A stretch of DNA of 64,000 bases, from assembly GCA_007922225.1 (NCBI GenBank), contig ML679969.1:1835236-1899235 (forward strand), read 5' to 3'. Each line of letters starts with the position of its first letter. Position 1 is the first letter of the stretch. The position numbers were made by a program, and so were the translations under genes. This document shows positions 12,605 to 22,830 of this stretch, piece after piece. The stretch comes from Emydura subglobosa (Eukaryota; Chordata; Testudines; Chelidae). A model generated the notes under the pieces. It was not told where the DNA came from. It was given only the letters and a program-made list of their open reading frames with translations, and ran no database searches.

Positions 12605-13255
12605 CTGCTCGGGTGATCTCTCTAGATTAGTATCCTGTTTCCAACAATGGCGAGTGCCAGATGCTTCAGGGGAAGGTATCAAATCTCCAAAATGGACAAA
12701 TATGGAATATCCTGCCAACAGATGTTTCTTCCTGATCCTCAGCAGCAAAAGACAGGCTTATACCCTGACGTATTAATTTTTACATCCCCTCTAAGTATTT
12801 TTAACTGTATCTAAGGTAACTGAAGATGTTCTTATTATCAATATATATGTTTAATCTTTGTTTGAATCCTAAATTCTTGCCCTCAATATTATCTAGTGGC
12901 AATGAGTTTCACAGGTTGATCACATGTGTAAAAAACTATGTCCTGTTTATCACTTTTAAATTTGTTTCCTTTCAATTTCATTGAATGTCCATTGACTCTT
13001 GTACTACAAGGATACATAGTTCCAGAGGGGTAGCCAGCAGCTGATTTACCTTCTGTTTACCATCGTCTCCACTCTTATGTATCTACTCTATAAATTACAT
13101 TTTTTAAATCTTTTCACTTTCTCAGTACATGGGAAACCTTTCCTACTCCTAATCATTTTTGCTGCCTGCCTCTGGATGCCTTCTATTTCTGCGGTACCTT
13201 TTTAAAGATGGGCAGCCTGAACTAAACACACTACTCAAAGTTAGGGTGAGCCATT
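12605..13255 (-). mobile_element. CR1 LINE 3' region, antisense
   Basis: The reverse complement reads AGTGTGTTTAGTTCAGGCTG, then GGCAGCAAAAATGATTAGGA and ACCTGTGAAACTCATTGCCA and ends near CATTGTTGGAAACAGGATAC, all in the order expected for a CR1 3' portion. It is old and degenerate. Confidence 0.75.
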
Positions 13256-14499
13256 AATTTGCTTTACCATATTTTCAGTATTACTCTCTCTCACATTCCT
13301 TAGGCATTCTACTATGGTTTGCTTTTTTTGGATTGTTACTGTATATTGACTTGAGCAGATATTTTTGTTGAGCTGCCTACAGTGATGCCCAACTCTTTTT
13401 CCTGAGTGACTCTGGCTCTCAGATACTACAGTGATGAGCATGGTACAGCGGAGGACGAACACACTGTGGGTTGGAGATGCTCCCCAACAAATTAGGGAAG
13501 GTTACAGTTTAGGCCTACAATCCCTTGCAAAGAATTGTGCTAATGGATTATATTCTGCCATCCATTATATGTTACAGTCCATAATATTGAATTGATATTA
13601 AAATTTGGTAATGATGGACCTACACACCATCACATTCACTGATATACACTCTGCTCGTGTATTTAACCAAAATAATACAATGAGCTATGTATTTCCACAG
13701 CAACTCTCTCCAGTATCTGGGTGCTGAACTAGTAACTGCATTTTTCCACTTTTAAACAGTCCCTGAAATTACCCACTGCTGTACTAATTTGAGATGTTTT
13801 AGTGAGGGCAGTTATGTTTCCAACATACAAACAAAATGGCAAAGCAAATGTCATGTTGGTTTGAAATATTGATACAGATCAATTACACTTTGAAAGGCAG
13901 ATCTGCAATTGCATGTTGTGGGGTGTGTGTATAATACACCTCGCTTACTGATGTTGTGTTGGGAATTTCAGCATTGCTATTAGAACAAAAAAGTATTTTC
14001 TGGGTAGAATTCCACGTACAGAAAGGTATAAAGCAGTTTTCCTAATCCGTTTTGCTGGTGATTTACTTGGCAAACAGTTAAATATCTTATAGGATATTAA
14101 GAAACTCAAGCTAAAGCCTAACAGGATGAATACTAAATTGCATTGCTCAGGCTTGCAGCGTTAATGTGTCAAATGCTCTGTTAGCGAGGGAAGAGTAAGT
14201 AGGAGCACAACCCCCCCAGGCAGGTTCAGCTGTCTTCTTACCCAGTTTTCAGCAGCAAAGCTAACAGTGTAAAGTCTAGTGCAGCCTGGGCATAGATGTC
14301 TTTTCTCACTGAGTCCTGAGCAAGGTTAGATGTGTCAGGACCCTTACACCACAGATAACACCAGTGCAACTCAGCCGGTCTTCTGGAATGAGAAATTTCC
14401 CGGGGTAGAGAGATGCACCCTGGAGGAAGGCGGTCAGGCTGAGGAAGCTAGGAATTGCTGTCTCATGGCCGGCAGGTCCCCACCCTTGGGGGCAATCGT

Positions 14500-15400
14500 C
14501 AGTCAGTGTCCCAGACTAGGAGCTGAGCGGTACCAGCCAGCACCTACCCCACGCTCTGCCCCACCACCCGCCGTGGACTGCCCCGGGCCCGGGTGCCACC
14601 GTGGGTCAGAAGATGCCAATCTGCATGGGAAGCTGCAGCGTGGTGCTGAGGCCCAGTGCAAAGCGGGGGGGGGGGGTAAGGGGGGGTAGTGGAGAGACCG
14701 AATCCAGCTGTGCACGGGGGGGGGGGGGCAGGATTCAGGTGAAGACAGCGGATTGAAGAGGAAGATTTGTGCTTTTATTACGGACCAGCAGCGCTCCCCA
14801 CCGCACGGAGCGGGTCCCACGCACCCCTGCCCCTCCCCCCTGGCCTGCACCGGCCCTCACTGCCCCCCCCCCAGCGCCCCTTAGCCCCCCCCCCCCCACT
14901 CACTCCTACTCCAGGGCTGCCCCCTCCCCGCGCTGCCCCCTCCCCCATCGCTACCGCTGCCCCTCCCCCTCGGGCTGCCCCCAGCGGCCCTCTCCCCGCC
15001 CCCCCGGCGCTGCCCTGGCCCCCCCCGGCCGCCCCCTCTACCTGCCATCCCGGGACCCGCAGGGGAGTCACATTTCAGCCAGCAGGGCTCAAACTGACAC
15101 GGAACGGACAAAGGGCGCCGCCATGTTGGAGGCTGGCGGAAGCGGCGGCGTCCCTCTCCCCCCGCCCCCCACCGGCTTCCGGCACATGCGCAGCTGCGGC
15201 AAGGGAAGCGCGGCCGGCCGACAGGGCCTCTCTGAGCGCATGCGCCGCCCTCCCGAAGCGTCAGGGCGGGGCCCGGAGAGCGAGCCGCGGGCCTTGCGGA
15301 CCACGTGGTGTTGGCCGGCGTTCTCCCCCGCCAGCGCGAGCGCTGGGGCGCCGGAGGCAGCAGCAGGTAGCAGAGGTGCTGGTGCAGCGGGCGGTGCATT
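14500..15400. promoter_or_regulatory. CpG island, likely ZBTB17 promoter
   Basis: The segment is strongly GC-rich with many CpGs, unlike the surrounding sequence. It has an exact NRF1 palindrome GCGCATGCGC at 15236-15245, a second NRF1-like site CACATGCGCA at 15183-15192, a YY1-type site at 15117-15127, an ETS-like CTTCCGG near 15176 and an E-box CACGTG at 15302-15307. These motifs are typical of housekeeping, TATA-less promoters, which fits a broadly expressed ZBTB17. Poly-G and poly-C runs (14665-14676, 14716-14728, 14869-14897) flank the core. A bidirectional plus-strand transcript is possible but unsupported. Confidence 0.7.
15042..15250 (-). other. ZBTB17: Putative non-coding exon 1 of ZBTB17
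   Basis: The coding exon has a good acceptor two bases before its ATG, so an upstream non-coding exon is needed. Inside the CpG island the minus strand has a clean donor, GGCAG followed by GTAGAG, with the last exon base at 15042. A YY1-type motif (AACATGGCGGC on the minus strand, 15127-15117) lies about 75 bases upstream of it. YY1 elements in this sense often sit just downstream of start sites, which would put the start near 15130-15250. The left boundary is fairly supported; the right boundary is a guess. Confidence 0.4.
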
Positions 15401-15870
15401 GCACAGCGGGTGCAGCAGAGCTGGCTCGGGATCGGGGCCTGGCTTTGCAGTGCATTGCACAGCGNNNNNNNNNNGGGGCCTGGCTTTGCAGTGCATTGCA
15501 CAGCGAGTGCAGCAGAGCTGGTTCGGGATTGGGGCCTGGCTTTGCAGTGCATTGCACAGCGGGTGCAGCAGAGCTGGCTCGGGGCCGGGGCCTGGCTTTG
15601 CAGTGCATTGCACAGGGAGCGCAGCAGAGCTGGCTCGGGATCGGGGCCTGGCTTTGCAGTGCATTGCACAGCGGGTGCAGCAGAGCTGGCTCGGGGCCGG
15701 GGCCTGGCTTTGCAGTGCATTGCACAGCGAGTGCATCAGAGCTGGCTCGGGATTGGGGCCTGGCTTTGCAGTGCATTGCACAGGGAGCGCAGCAGAGCTG
15801 GCTCGGGATCGGGGCCTGGCTTTGCAGTGAATTGCACAAGGGGTGCAGCCAGGGCCTGGCTTTGTAGCCA
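15379..15870 (+). repeat. 56-bp tandem repeat (minisatellite), about eight units, with internal gap
   Basis: Units begin at 15410, 15507, 15563, 15619, 15675, 15731, 15787 and 15843. All steps are exactly 56 bases except the first (97 bases), which spans the N gap. A partial unit precedes 15410, and the last unit decays after about 25 bases. Each unit carries GCAGAGCTGG, CTCGGG, GGGGCCTGGCTTTGCAG and TGCATTGCACAG. Units differ at fixed places (GATCGG, GATTGG or GGCCGG; CAGCGGGTG or CAGGGAGCG). The period is not a multiple of three and units lack stops, so all frames stay open; this explains the long overlapping ORFs, which are not genes. Confidence 0.95.
15465..15474. other. Assembly gap (10 N)
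   Basis: Ten N bases lie within the 56-bp tandem repeat. The distance between flanking units does not equal a whole number of 56-bp periods, so the gap size is a placeholder and the true copy number is unknown. Confidence 0.98.
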
Positions 15871-16480
15871 TAAACACGGCCAAAGGGACTGGGCCCTGCT
15901 TCCCAACGGGCTGCAGCCATGCACCATGGTGGGGCTTGGGTACTCTGGCGAAACATGACAGCCACCTCTGCGCCATACCGCTGCTTGGTCCGTTCCCATT
16001 CCGGGCAGGCTCCCACCCTGGCTTCAGGACAAGCGGACATCCGTGGCGCTGAGCGCGGGCACTCAGCAATCACAAGCCAGGTCTTGAAAAGCCAGGTATC
16101 TGGCTTAAAAAAAAATCGTGAGCTGTTTAAAAATCAAATCATCGGTTTTTTTCCTTTTTCTCTGCAGCCTGGGCTCGAGGCTGCGCTTGGGTCCCAATGT
16201 CAAGCATTTCTGTGCAGCCGTGAGGGCGAGACACTCGCTCTTTTAAAAAGGGAAGCTGAGATTCTTACGTGAGTCCAGCATCTGGGGCTTTCGGGACAGA
16301 AACACCAAATATCCCAAGGCTTGCAATAGAGCAATGAGAGTTGGAGCCAGCGTGATGTGGGCATGGAGGGGGAGGTGATCTTTCAGGGATCAAGCACCAT
16401 TCCCATGCAAGGCTTTGACTGTCAGGATAGAGATCTTGAACTGGGCTTCCCTGAAAGCGCCAGGTCTTCTGGGTCGCTCT

Positions 16481-16749
16481 GGGTATGTCTACACAGCAAC
16501 TAGACGCCTGTGGCTGGCCTGTGCCAGCCAACTTGGGCTCGAAGGACTTGGGCTGTGGGGCTGTTTCATTGCTGTGTGTAGACTTCCGAGCTCTAGCACC
16601 CTCCCACCTTGCAGGGTCTTAGAGCCTGAGCCCCAGTTGAGCCCAGAAGTCTATAAAGCAATGAAGCACCTCCACAGCCAGAGCCCCGGACACCTGAATC
16701 AGCTGGCATGGACCAGCTGTGGGTTTTTCTTTGTTGTGTAGACAGACCC
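16481..16749. mobile_element. 269-bp MITE with 19-bp terminal inverted repeats
   Basis: Left end GGGTATGTCTACACAGCAA and reverse-complemented right end GGGTCTGTCTACACAACAA agree at 17 of 19 positions. A TCT triplet flanks both sides, possibly a 3-bp duplication. The superfamily is uncertain. Confidence 0.75.
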
Positions 16750-18730
16750 TCTGAACCAGGCGTGTATCCTGAGCACGTGCAGTGCTTCTTGCAGGGGTTA
16801 CGCAGAGAGGAGGAGCAGGGTATTTACTCACCTGCAGACAAAGATACTTGGAGGTGAACTTGCAACGTGCCAGCCTCTGAGCATAAGGTCTCTCTTATTT
16901 GGATTAAAAACAATTCTTACTGCAATCCCAAACACAGGCTTATCCGGCCACTGTTTGGTGTTGAAATAAAAAAGATACAATGGCATGACTGCTTCTTTCC
17001 TTAGACTGGGCTTGTGTCCTCTGGATGCTTACACTGTAACCTCAAATTAGCCTCAAGGGCAAAAGTTACATTTTTAGGTTGCCCTGGTTGCATGTAATTA
17101 AATACTGTAGCACTGAGAGCAGCTTCCAACTCTGCTGCCTTATTCTACATCACAATGGCTAAATTGTGTTGAATCCAAGTTTTACACACGTGAGCAACTG
17201 AGCGCGTGAAGGTTTGCAGGAATGGTGCCTGTGGAACCACGGGGTCCTTAGAGTAACCCCTGCCCTTTCAGATTGCCAGGAGATCCATCGAAAGATGGAA
17301 ACGTTTTGAAGCAAATCCCCTTTGAGGATGCACCTGGTTAAGTTTTAGCAGATCATAGTCAAGTGCTATCCCAGGCCAGCTGGGGACAGCCCAGTACTCA
17401 GCATCCTGCCTCAGCCTTCCCTGACAAGCCCAGGAGTCACCAGTAGAAAAATACCTGCAGGAATGTTAATGTCTCAGACAAGCAAAGTTCCTAGCCCAGT
17501 GTGCCTGTCATTTGCAGTTGCTGCCCTCATTTGTGTTAATTTTTTTCTTCCTCTTTCAGATCTGCTGCTGCCCTGTTAACCCAGGTCTAGCCAAACAGTG
17601 CAGCAGTGGTTTGAATGCACGTCCTACCCTGTCCCAGTCACTCAAATGAGAAGATGGGAGTTGTCACCCTGCCTCCACACCCCTCTGAATGAGGGGTAAA
17701 CTTTGATCTTAGCTGGGCCTGTTTACATCAGACTGGATCTCTTGGTGTATGTATGAGATCTGCATGGCATGATGAGCAACTCTTCCAAAGCTGAGTGCCT
17801 GCCCAGGTCTGGGAGTTGTGAGCATCCCTCACTCCATGCTCATCTCAGTTTGGTGCTAATACCTGAATTGTCAGCGTTAGCCATTCCCTGCTGATCATTT
17901 TTAACAGATGTAAGTGGGCAGAGATAGGGACTAAGGCCCACAAGGGGTTCGAATTAGGGGGTAAACACAGAGGGCAGGAAGGACAAGAGACATAAAGGAT
18001 ATGTCTACACACAGGACAGCCTACCTGAGGCAGCTTGAATCAGGCTAACCTGGGTGACAACAAAAGTGTGGCGAGCCCAGCATGGCTGAATATGTACCCA
18101 GGGTCTGTGCCAGCCCATTCTGTGCTGTCCTTTGCTATCTGGGCCGGATGGATTCTCTGTCTGTAAATGCGGGCATACTTCCATTTGATCAGCTTGGCCT
18201 ACAGACATTATCAGTGAGAGAAATTTCCATGCCTTCCCTTATCAATTCCAGTGTGTCCTGGCCATGATTTATTTTGTATCATCCCCTATAAGGCCTCGTC
18301 TTTAAAGATTGTAAGGAAAACAGTGCATCTGTCTGTGTTGCAAAGAGAGAGACTGTGGTGCCTATTTATCTGCAGCTGAATTTCAGCTTGTAATGTTGCC
18401 CCAGATAAAGAAGAGAAACCAAGGTCACGGGACCCAGTCAGGGGCTTCTCCAAGGGCTTTGGGTTCCATCGGGCTGTTTGTTGGAGATTAGGGAGGGCTG
18501 ACTAGTTGGTGCCTAGGCTGCGGAGCAGCAGCCAATCTGCATAAAACTGCCGGGCCTTTGTTTGGAGGTTTATGACACCCTAAACAAATGGATAACATTA
18601 AACTGCCGCTTGCCGGTTCTTGCCTCAGCCACCGGTTCCTTGGGTTAAATTATAATGTAGTCGGGTCAGTGCAGACAGGGCTGGCCGAGGTGGGCTGGCT
18701 CCTGCGTGCAGATAACCCCTGCTTGGGTGG
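16750..18730. other. Intergenic DNA between ZBTB17 and SRARP
   Basis: I recognise no gene. At 18001 GATATGTCTACACACAGGAC looks like one end of a 'GTCTACAC' MITE without its partner. Confidence 0.5.
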
Positions 18731-18736
18731 TATAAA
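18731..18736 (+). promoter_or_regulatory. TATA box of SRARP
   Basis: TATAAA lies 78 bases before the SRARP start codon, predicting transcription start near 18760. About 100-130 bases further up are two CCGGTT cores (near 18612 and 18632) resembling half of the Grainyhead-like consensus AACYGGTT, and a TGTTTGG forkhead-like site near 18560. The TATA box and spacing are seen; the factor assignments are inference. Confidence 0.6.
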
Positions 18737-18808
18737 CTCAGGGAGGCAGGGCGGCTCCCTTGGCAGGTGCTGAAAGCTCTTCGAGGAAGGAGGAGAACGT
18801 GCTCAACC

Positions 18809-18842
18809 ATGTGCTTGAAATATTCCCTGCAAGACAGCCCAG
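18809..18842 (+). CDS. SRARP: SRARP exon 1 (coding part)
   Basis: The ATG at 18809 follows a short leader downstream of the TATA box. The exon encodes MCLKYSLQDSP and ends with a single G at a consensus donor (CCCAG then GTAAGA), in phase 1. This is exactly the phase needed by the acceptor of exon 2 at 21361. The eleven residues show no clear likeness to the human N-terminus, so the ATG rests on the TATA spacing and splice phase. Confidence 0.7.
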
Positions 18843-19144
18843 GTAAGAGACAATGCAACATTTCCTCCTCTTTGCTGATCCGCTGCAGGACTCGTGTAAT
18901 GGGCAATATTAGGGCTGGTCTATACTGGGAACTTACATGGGCAGAGCAGTTTAGCAAAGCCTCCTCCCACCCCGCCCTCCAAAAAAACCAACAACAAAAC
19001 TGGGGACATTGCAAAAGTCATGGGACAGTTCATAGCTTTATTGTTAATGTCACTGCAGACCCAGCTGGGCTGTGGCAGAGTTTTCCGTAAGAGTCAGATG
19101 AACAGTTTAAAGTATGTTCACTTGCTGTCTGATGTTGCCTGTTG

Positions 19145-19385
19145 GAACGGCAGCATGGTATAGTGGTCTGAGCCCAGGGCTTCCAGATTCTAATCCTGAC
19201 TTTGTCACTGGCTTCCCATGTGACCTTGGATGAGTCTTGTCTCTCTGCTGTGCCTTAGTTTCCCCATCTGTAAAATATGGATGATGCTGCTGACCCACCG
19301 GACTGCAGGGTTGTGAGGGTTAATGAGGCAGTGTTTGCACAGTGCTTTGACAAACACAAAGTGCTAGGGATTGTTAAATGCACTG
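19145..19385 (+). repeat. MIR-type SINE, fairly complete
   Basis: Starts with tRNA-like GCATGGTATAGTGGTCTGAG, then TGTGACCTTGGATGAGTCTT, TTTCCCCATCTGTAAAATAT and the tail GGGTTGTGAGGGTTAATGAG. It lies inside SRARP intron 1. Confidence 0.8.
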
Positions 19386-19582
19386 AAGAGGCATTTCTTA
19401 GGGCATGGAGTAGTCTCCACTTGATTGAAATTTATACAGATAGATAGATAGATTTTGCCAAATTCACACATACATGCACCCTGTGCACACAGAACACATA
19501 GGACAGACACACATACAGCACGGGCCCACATGCATTCTGCACACACAGTACCTACACTCTGTACATGCAGTATACCCCTTTC

Positions 19583-19602
19583 CACACACACACACACACA
19601 CC
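19583..19602. repeat. (CA)n simple repeat
   Basis: CA dinucleotide run at the end of a wider CA-rich degenerate tract (19460-19602). Confidence 0.85.
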
Positions 19603-19694
19603 GTAGAGCTTGTCCACGTGAGAAAGTGTCAGTGGTCAAATGTAAATGGGTTTTTAAACTGATCTGAATTAAAGCATTGCAGAGGGCTGTGTGT

Positions 19695-20133
19695 GAGGGT
19701 GACCATATTTTCCAAAGGGGAAAACGGGACACCGCCTGGGGCTTGCCTGAGCAGTGCCCCTTTTTTCCCCTGCAACACAGAGCTGGCCCGAGCCACTCGC
19801 TAAACCCCTCTTCCCAGCATGGGGCATGGCGCCCCATGCCCAAGGATGATCTTAGGGCTGACCCGAGCCACCTGGCATCTCTGCGTGCCCAAGCCCCGCA
19901 TGGTGTTTCTGCTCCCCCTACCCCAAACGTTTTTCTGTGCCCCACTTTTTTGGCAAAACGGGGGTATTTGTCCCATACGTGCCCCAACTGATCAGTTGAC
20001 AAGAGCAAACAGGACGAATGCCCAGTTTTGCCAAAACAAATAAATAAATAATAATTTTTAAAAAACCGGGACACCTGGGACAGGGCTTAAAAAGGGGATG
20101 GTCCTGGCCATAACGGGACATGTGGTCACCCTA
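19695..20133. mobile_element. 439-bp hAT-like MITE with 8-bp target-site duplication
   Basis: Left end GAGGGTGACCATATTTTCC and right end ACATGTGGTCACCCTA; reverse complement of the right gives TAGGGTGACCACATGT. CTGTGTGT (19687-19694) and CTGTGTGG (20134-20141) flank it. The termini fit a turtle hAT family beginning TAGGGTGACC, with the first base changed here. Open frames across it are spurious. Confidence 0.8.
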
Positions 20134-21009
20134 CTGTGTGGACGAGCCCCTTTCAGTAGGAGCGGCTTATTTTGGTTTAGCTTTAACCTGTGCGAAATTG
20201 ACCTGGCTTAGACTGAAGACAAGTCCTTTGTCATCGGCTCCCCGTGTCCATTTCCTCCACTGATTTATTTTTTCTCTTTCCTTTTGCCTTCAGTCTAATA
20301 AAGGTCTGGCTTAGCCGGCCATGACCACACATTTTGCAATACTGCTGTGAGCCTGTGAACAGGAAAAGACAGCTAAATGTAATGTCCTCAACAGCCCGAC
20401 AATGCTATGAGTTTGCCAGGTCTTGGAGTGGCTGATAAGACCATGTGCCATTCCTGTGTTTTCCCATCAGTGAGGTTGCAAGTGAAAGCACCAGAGACCA
20501 GAAGCTGCTTTTTCTCCCAGTGCTGTTCATTTTTTCTCCCTTCTTGTGTGTGTGTTTGTCATGGTTTGTCTTCCAGGAACTGGGAATTGGACTTTAACCA
20601 GAGTAACAACACCACCACCTCCAGCCCAGCTCAACTACTTCTCTTTTTTGCAAAAAGCACAGTTATTACCACCTGGTCTAGGAGATTGTCACACGAGGGG
20701 TTTTGCCTTCTAAAGACTCTGTATAGGGAAAGGGGAGAAAGGATGCTGTTAAAATGGCAGGCTCACTTCACAGCTTACATTTTAACGGCTTTCACTGGTT
20801 TCCCTTTTTCCTGTATCTTTAATAGAAGGTCCCAGAGCCGGTCAGTGGTGTGTTTGCCATGGTACTAAGCGGCCCCTCGAGGTCTCTGTCTACCAAACCC
20901 CGACCCTTGTTCTAACCTGTTTAATGTTGAGCCGTGACAGGGTCGCACTGACAGCTATGACACTTTGGGCCCATTTATTCCACTGAAATGAATGCAACAG
21001 AAAGTCACT

Positions 21010-21150
21010 TCACCTTTGTGCCTCGGTTTCCCTTTCTGTCAAGTGGGAACAATATTTACTTCACAGGGGGTGGGGAACTACTGATGATGAATGAATGTTC
21101 ATAAAGCGCTTTGAGGAGTTTGGAGGGAAGGTGCTAGGGAAGGCCTCCGT
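21010..21150 (+). repeat. MIR-type SINE, 3' part
   Basis: Contains TGCCTCGGTTTCCCTTTCTG, then ACTTCACAGG and AAAGCGCTTTGAGGAG, the 3' half of a sense MIR. Confidence 0.6.
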
Positions 21151-21360
21151 ATAATTCTCTTTGCACGTCTGCAGAGAACTGAGATTTGTTCCCATTTAGG
21201 GCGTTGTCAGTACAAAGGCGAAGGTGCCTCTGGTCTGGTTTGTTTTTCGCTTGCACATATCAGCTGCTCCGACTTCCTCCTGCGTAAACTGAAAGGCCAC
21301 CAACTCATCTCCTTCCTCATCAATTTCCTCTTGTAATTTGATTTGTTTCCCCTCCTTTAG

Positions 21361-21854
21361 AGCTGGAGAAATGCTGGTGTCTGGTTGGAAAACAAGAAAA
21401 CAGCGGATCCCTCGCACACCCGACCTTCTTCGTAGACTGTTCCAGTGGGAGAAAGCAACTCCTGAACACACAGCCTGGCAGCAAAACATACGGACGCCCT
21501 CTCAGCTCTTTCCCCTCCAGACCAAGGATGGAGACTTACATGATATTCTGCTGTGACGTATCTGTTTATGCCCACCAGATTGTCCAAAGCAAAGGAAGCG
21601 AGGCGGACATGTCCTGCATTCCAGCCCGAGTCTCTGCTTCATCACAGCCGTGCACTGGGGCATCCATGGAGGCATCTGAGGCCTTCAGGAGCAAGGCTTC
21701 TGTCCCTTTGCACCAGCAACCCTTTAGGAATTGTGCTAAGAGCAATGCTGCACTTTGGGGGTCTGGTTCTAGGTCCCTACAGCACTCTGCTTGGCGCACG
21801 GTCAAACGCTTTCTGAAGGGCTTAGCTGTATGCGTCTTTGGGCAAGCTGATTGA
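21361..21854 (+). CDS. SRARP: SRARP (C1orf64) exon 2, terminal coding exon
   Basis: Human SRARP is a small protein without recognised domains that associates with androgen and estrogen receptors and acts as a corepressor. Read in phase with exon 1, this exon gives residues 12-175 and the stop at 21852-21854; the human protein, as I recall it, has 169 residues. Three blocks match human in order: PTFFVDCSSGRKQLL at 32-46 (human ends FVIDCTHGKQLSL), RMETYMIFC at 67-75 (human PMKTYIVFC), and TVKRFLKGLAVCVFGQAD at the C-terminus (human TVKDSLKALSSCVCGQAD). The middle is poorly conserved and rich in Ser, Cys and Ala. Position and strand, between ZBTB17 and HSPB7 on the opposite strand from both, equal the human arrangement. 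Confidence 0.85.
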
Positions 21855-22418
21855 ATGTATCTAGCCAAGAGGTAAAAGGAAACGCTCTTATTCAATGCAA
21901 TGTACGAGTGACCCTGTAGGATGTAAACCAGGCAAATATCACGGTAAAATTTAAGAAAGGCTCAGGCCCTTCTACGACTAAGAGTAACACCTACGGGTTA
22001 CCTTAGGTAGGATAAAGAACGGGCTATCAGTCCTCATGCTTCGTAAACTAATTGTCAGCTGATGATAGGAACAAATTTCCTGCCCGTGTGATGGCTTGGA
22101 TTAGATGGGCAGGTGCTTTGCCCCAGGTCAGCAGTTCTGGTGTTACTGGCAAATGCAGAAATATGAATTCTTGGCCTAGTCAGTAGAACAATGGGTATGT
22201 TTGTGTCTTTGATCCTGAAGGGTCCCAAAACATTTAACGAGCTATAGATATTCTAGAAGCCACCCGCCTCTGAAATGCAGCCACCTCTGGGAAGAAACAT
22301 GGCTTAACTGTGCACAGCAACACTAGCAAATGTTTTCAGGTAGGAGGGAAAATGGATAAAGGGAGAGGCTGGATTGTGGATTCTACAGGGAGGGGCTGGA
22401 TTATGCAATGTCCTAAGT

Positions 22419-22830
22419 CAGGGGTTCCCAACCTTTTTGGCTTGAGGGCCACAGATATCATTGTTACAACCTTGAAGGGCCACCAGACTCCGTCAGCAGC
22501 CCCCCCCTTCCCCTCCTCTGATCTCCCGTCTCCCCGGCTGCAGCAGGGAAACCACATGCGTCCTGTAGCCCCCTGCGCTCCAGCTGGGTCTCTGGGTAGT
22601 GGCTCCCTTCTGCAGCCAGGGGGACGGGAGATCAGTGCTCCCCTCCCTCTGACTCCAGCAGAAATGCTATTATACTTTAGAAATGCTATTGCTATTGGAT
22701 GGCTAAGTCCTGCACCCACTGCTGCTGGACCCAGGACGCTTGCCTGGTTGGGCACAGTTGAAATCTGATTTTCTCTAGGGATGTGTTGGGTGGCTGATAT
22801 TTTGGGGCTGACGTGGCCCTGGGGCCACCT
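22419..22830 (+). mobile_element. Possible hAT-like element, one terminus only
   Basis: CAGGGGTTCCCAACCTTTTT at 22419 is a typical hAT left terminus. I found no matching right end, so the element is truncated or its boundary is missed; the end coordinate is a guess. Confidence 0.4.

Larger units (their letters stand above)
1936..15041 (-). other. Probable ZBTB17 intron 1, repeat-rich
   Basis: This stretch lies between the BTB exon and the CpG island. It holds CR1 fragments, two short hAT-like MITEs with 8-bp duplications, MIR-type SINE remnants and simple repeats, listed separately. I see nothing recognisable in about 4220-5280, 5560-7740, 7960-9355, 9950-10140, 11400-11980 and 13260-14500. 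Open frames there are short and have no splice support. The intron assignment depends on exon 1 being in the island. Confidence 0.5.
18843..21360 (+). other. SRARP intron 1
   Basis: GT-AG intron of 2518 bases. It contains a MIR-type SINE (19145-19385), a degenerate CA-rich tract with a (CA)n run near 19583-19602, a 439-bp hAT-like MITE (19695-20133) and the 3' part of another MIR (about 21010-21150). The acceptor follows a long pyrimidine tract ending TTTAG. Confidence 0.65.

Noticed and set aside
14767..16069. Several overlapping long ORFs on both strands (up to 366 codons)
   Set aside because: They run through the 56-bp tandem repeat, whose period is not a multiple of three and lacks stops, and through N bases. 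Repetition of one peptide in all frames is an artefact.
17935..17960. tRNA gene suggested by GGTTCGAATTAGG
   Set aside because: Only a B-box-like string; no A box and no cloverleaf can be drawn.
19364..20121. Long minus-strand ORFs (up to 236 codons)
   Set aside because: They cross a MITE and CA-rich simple repeats; no splice sites or protein likeness.
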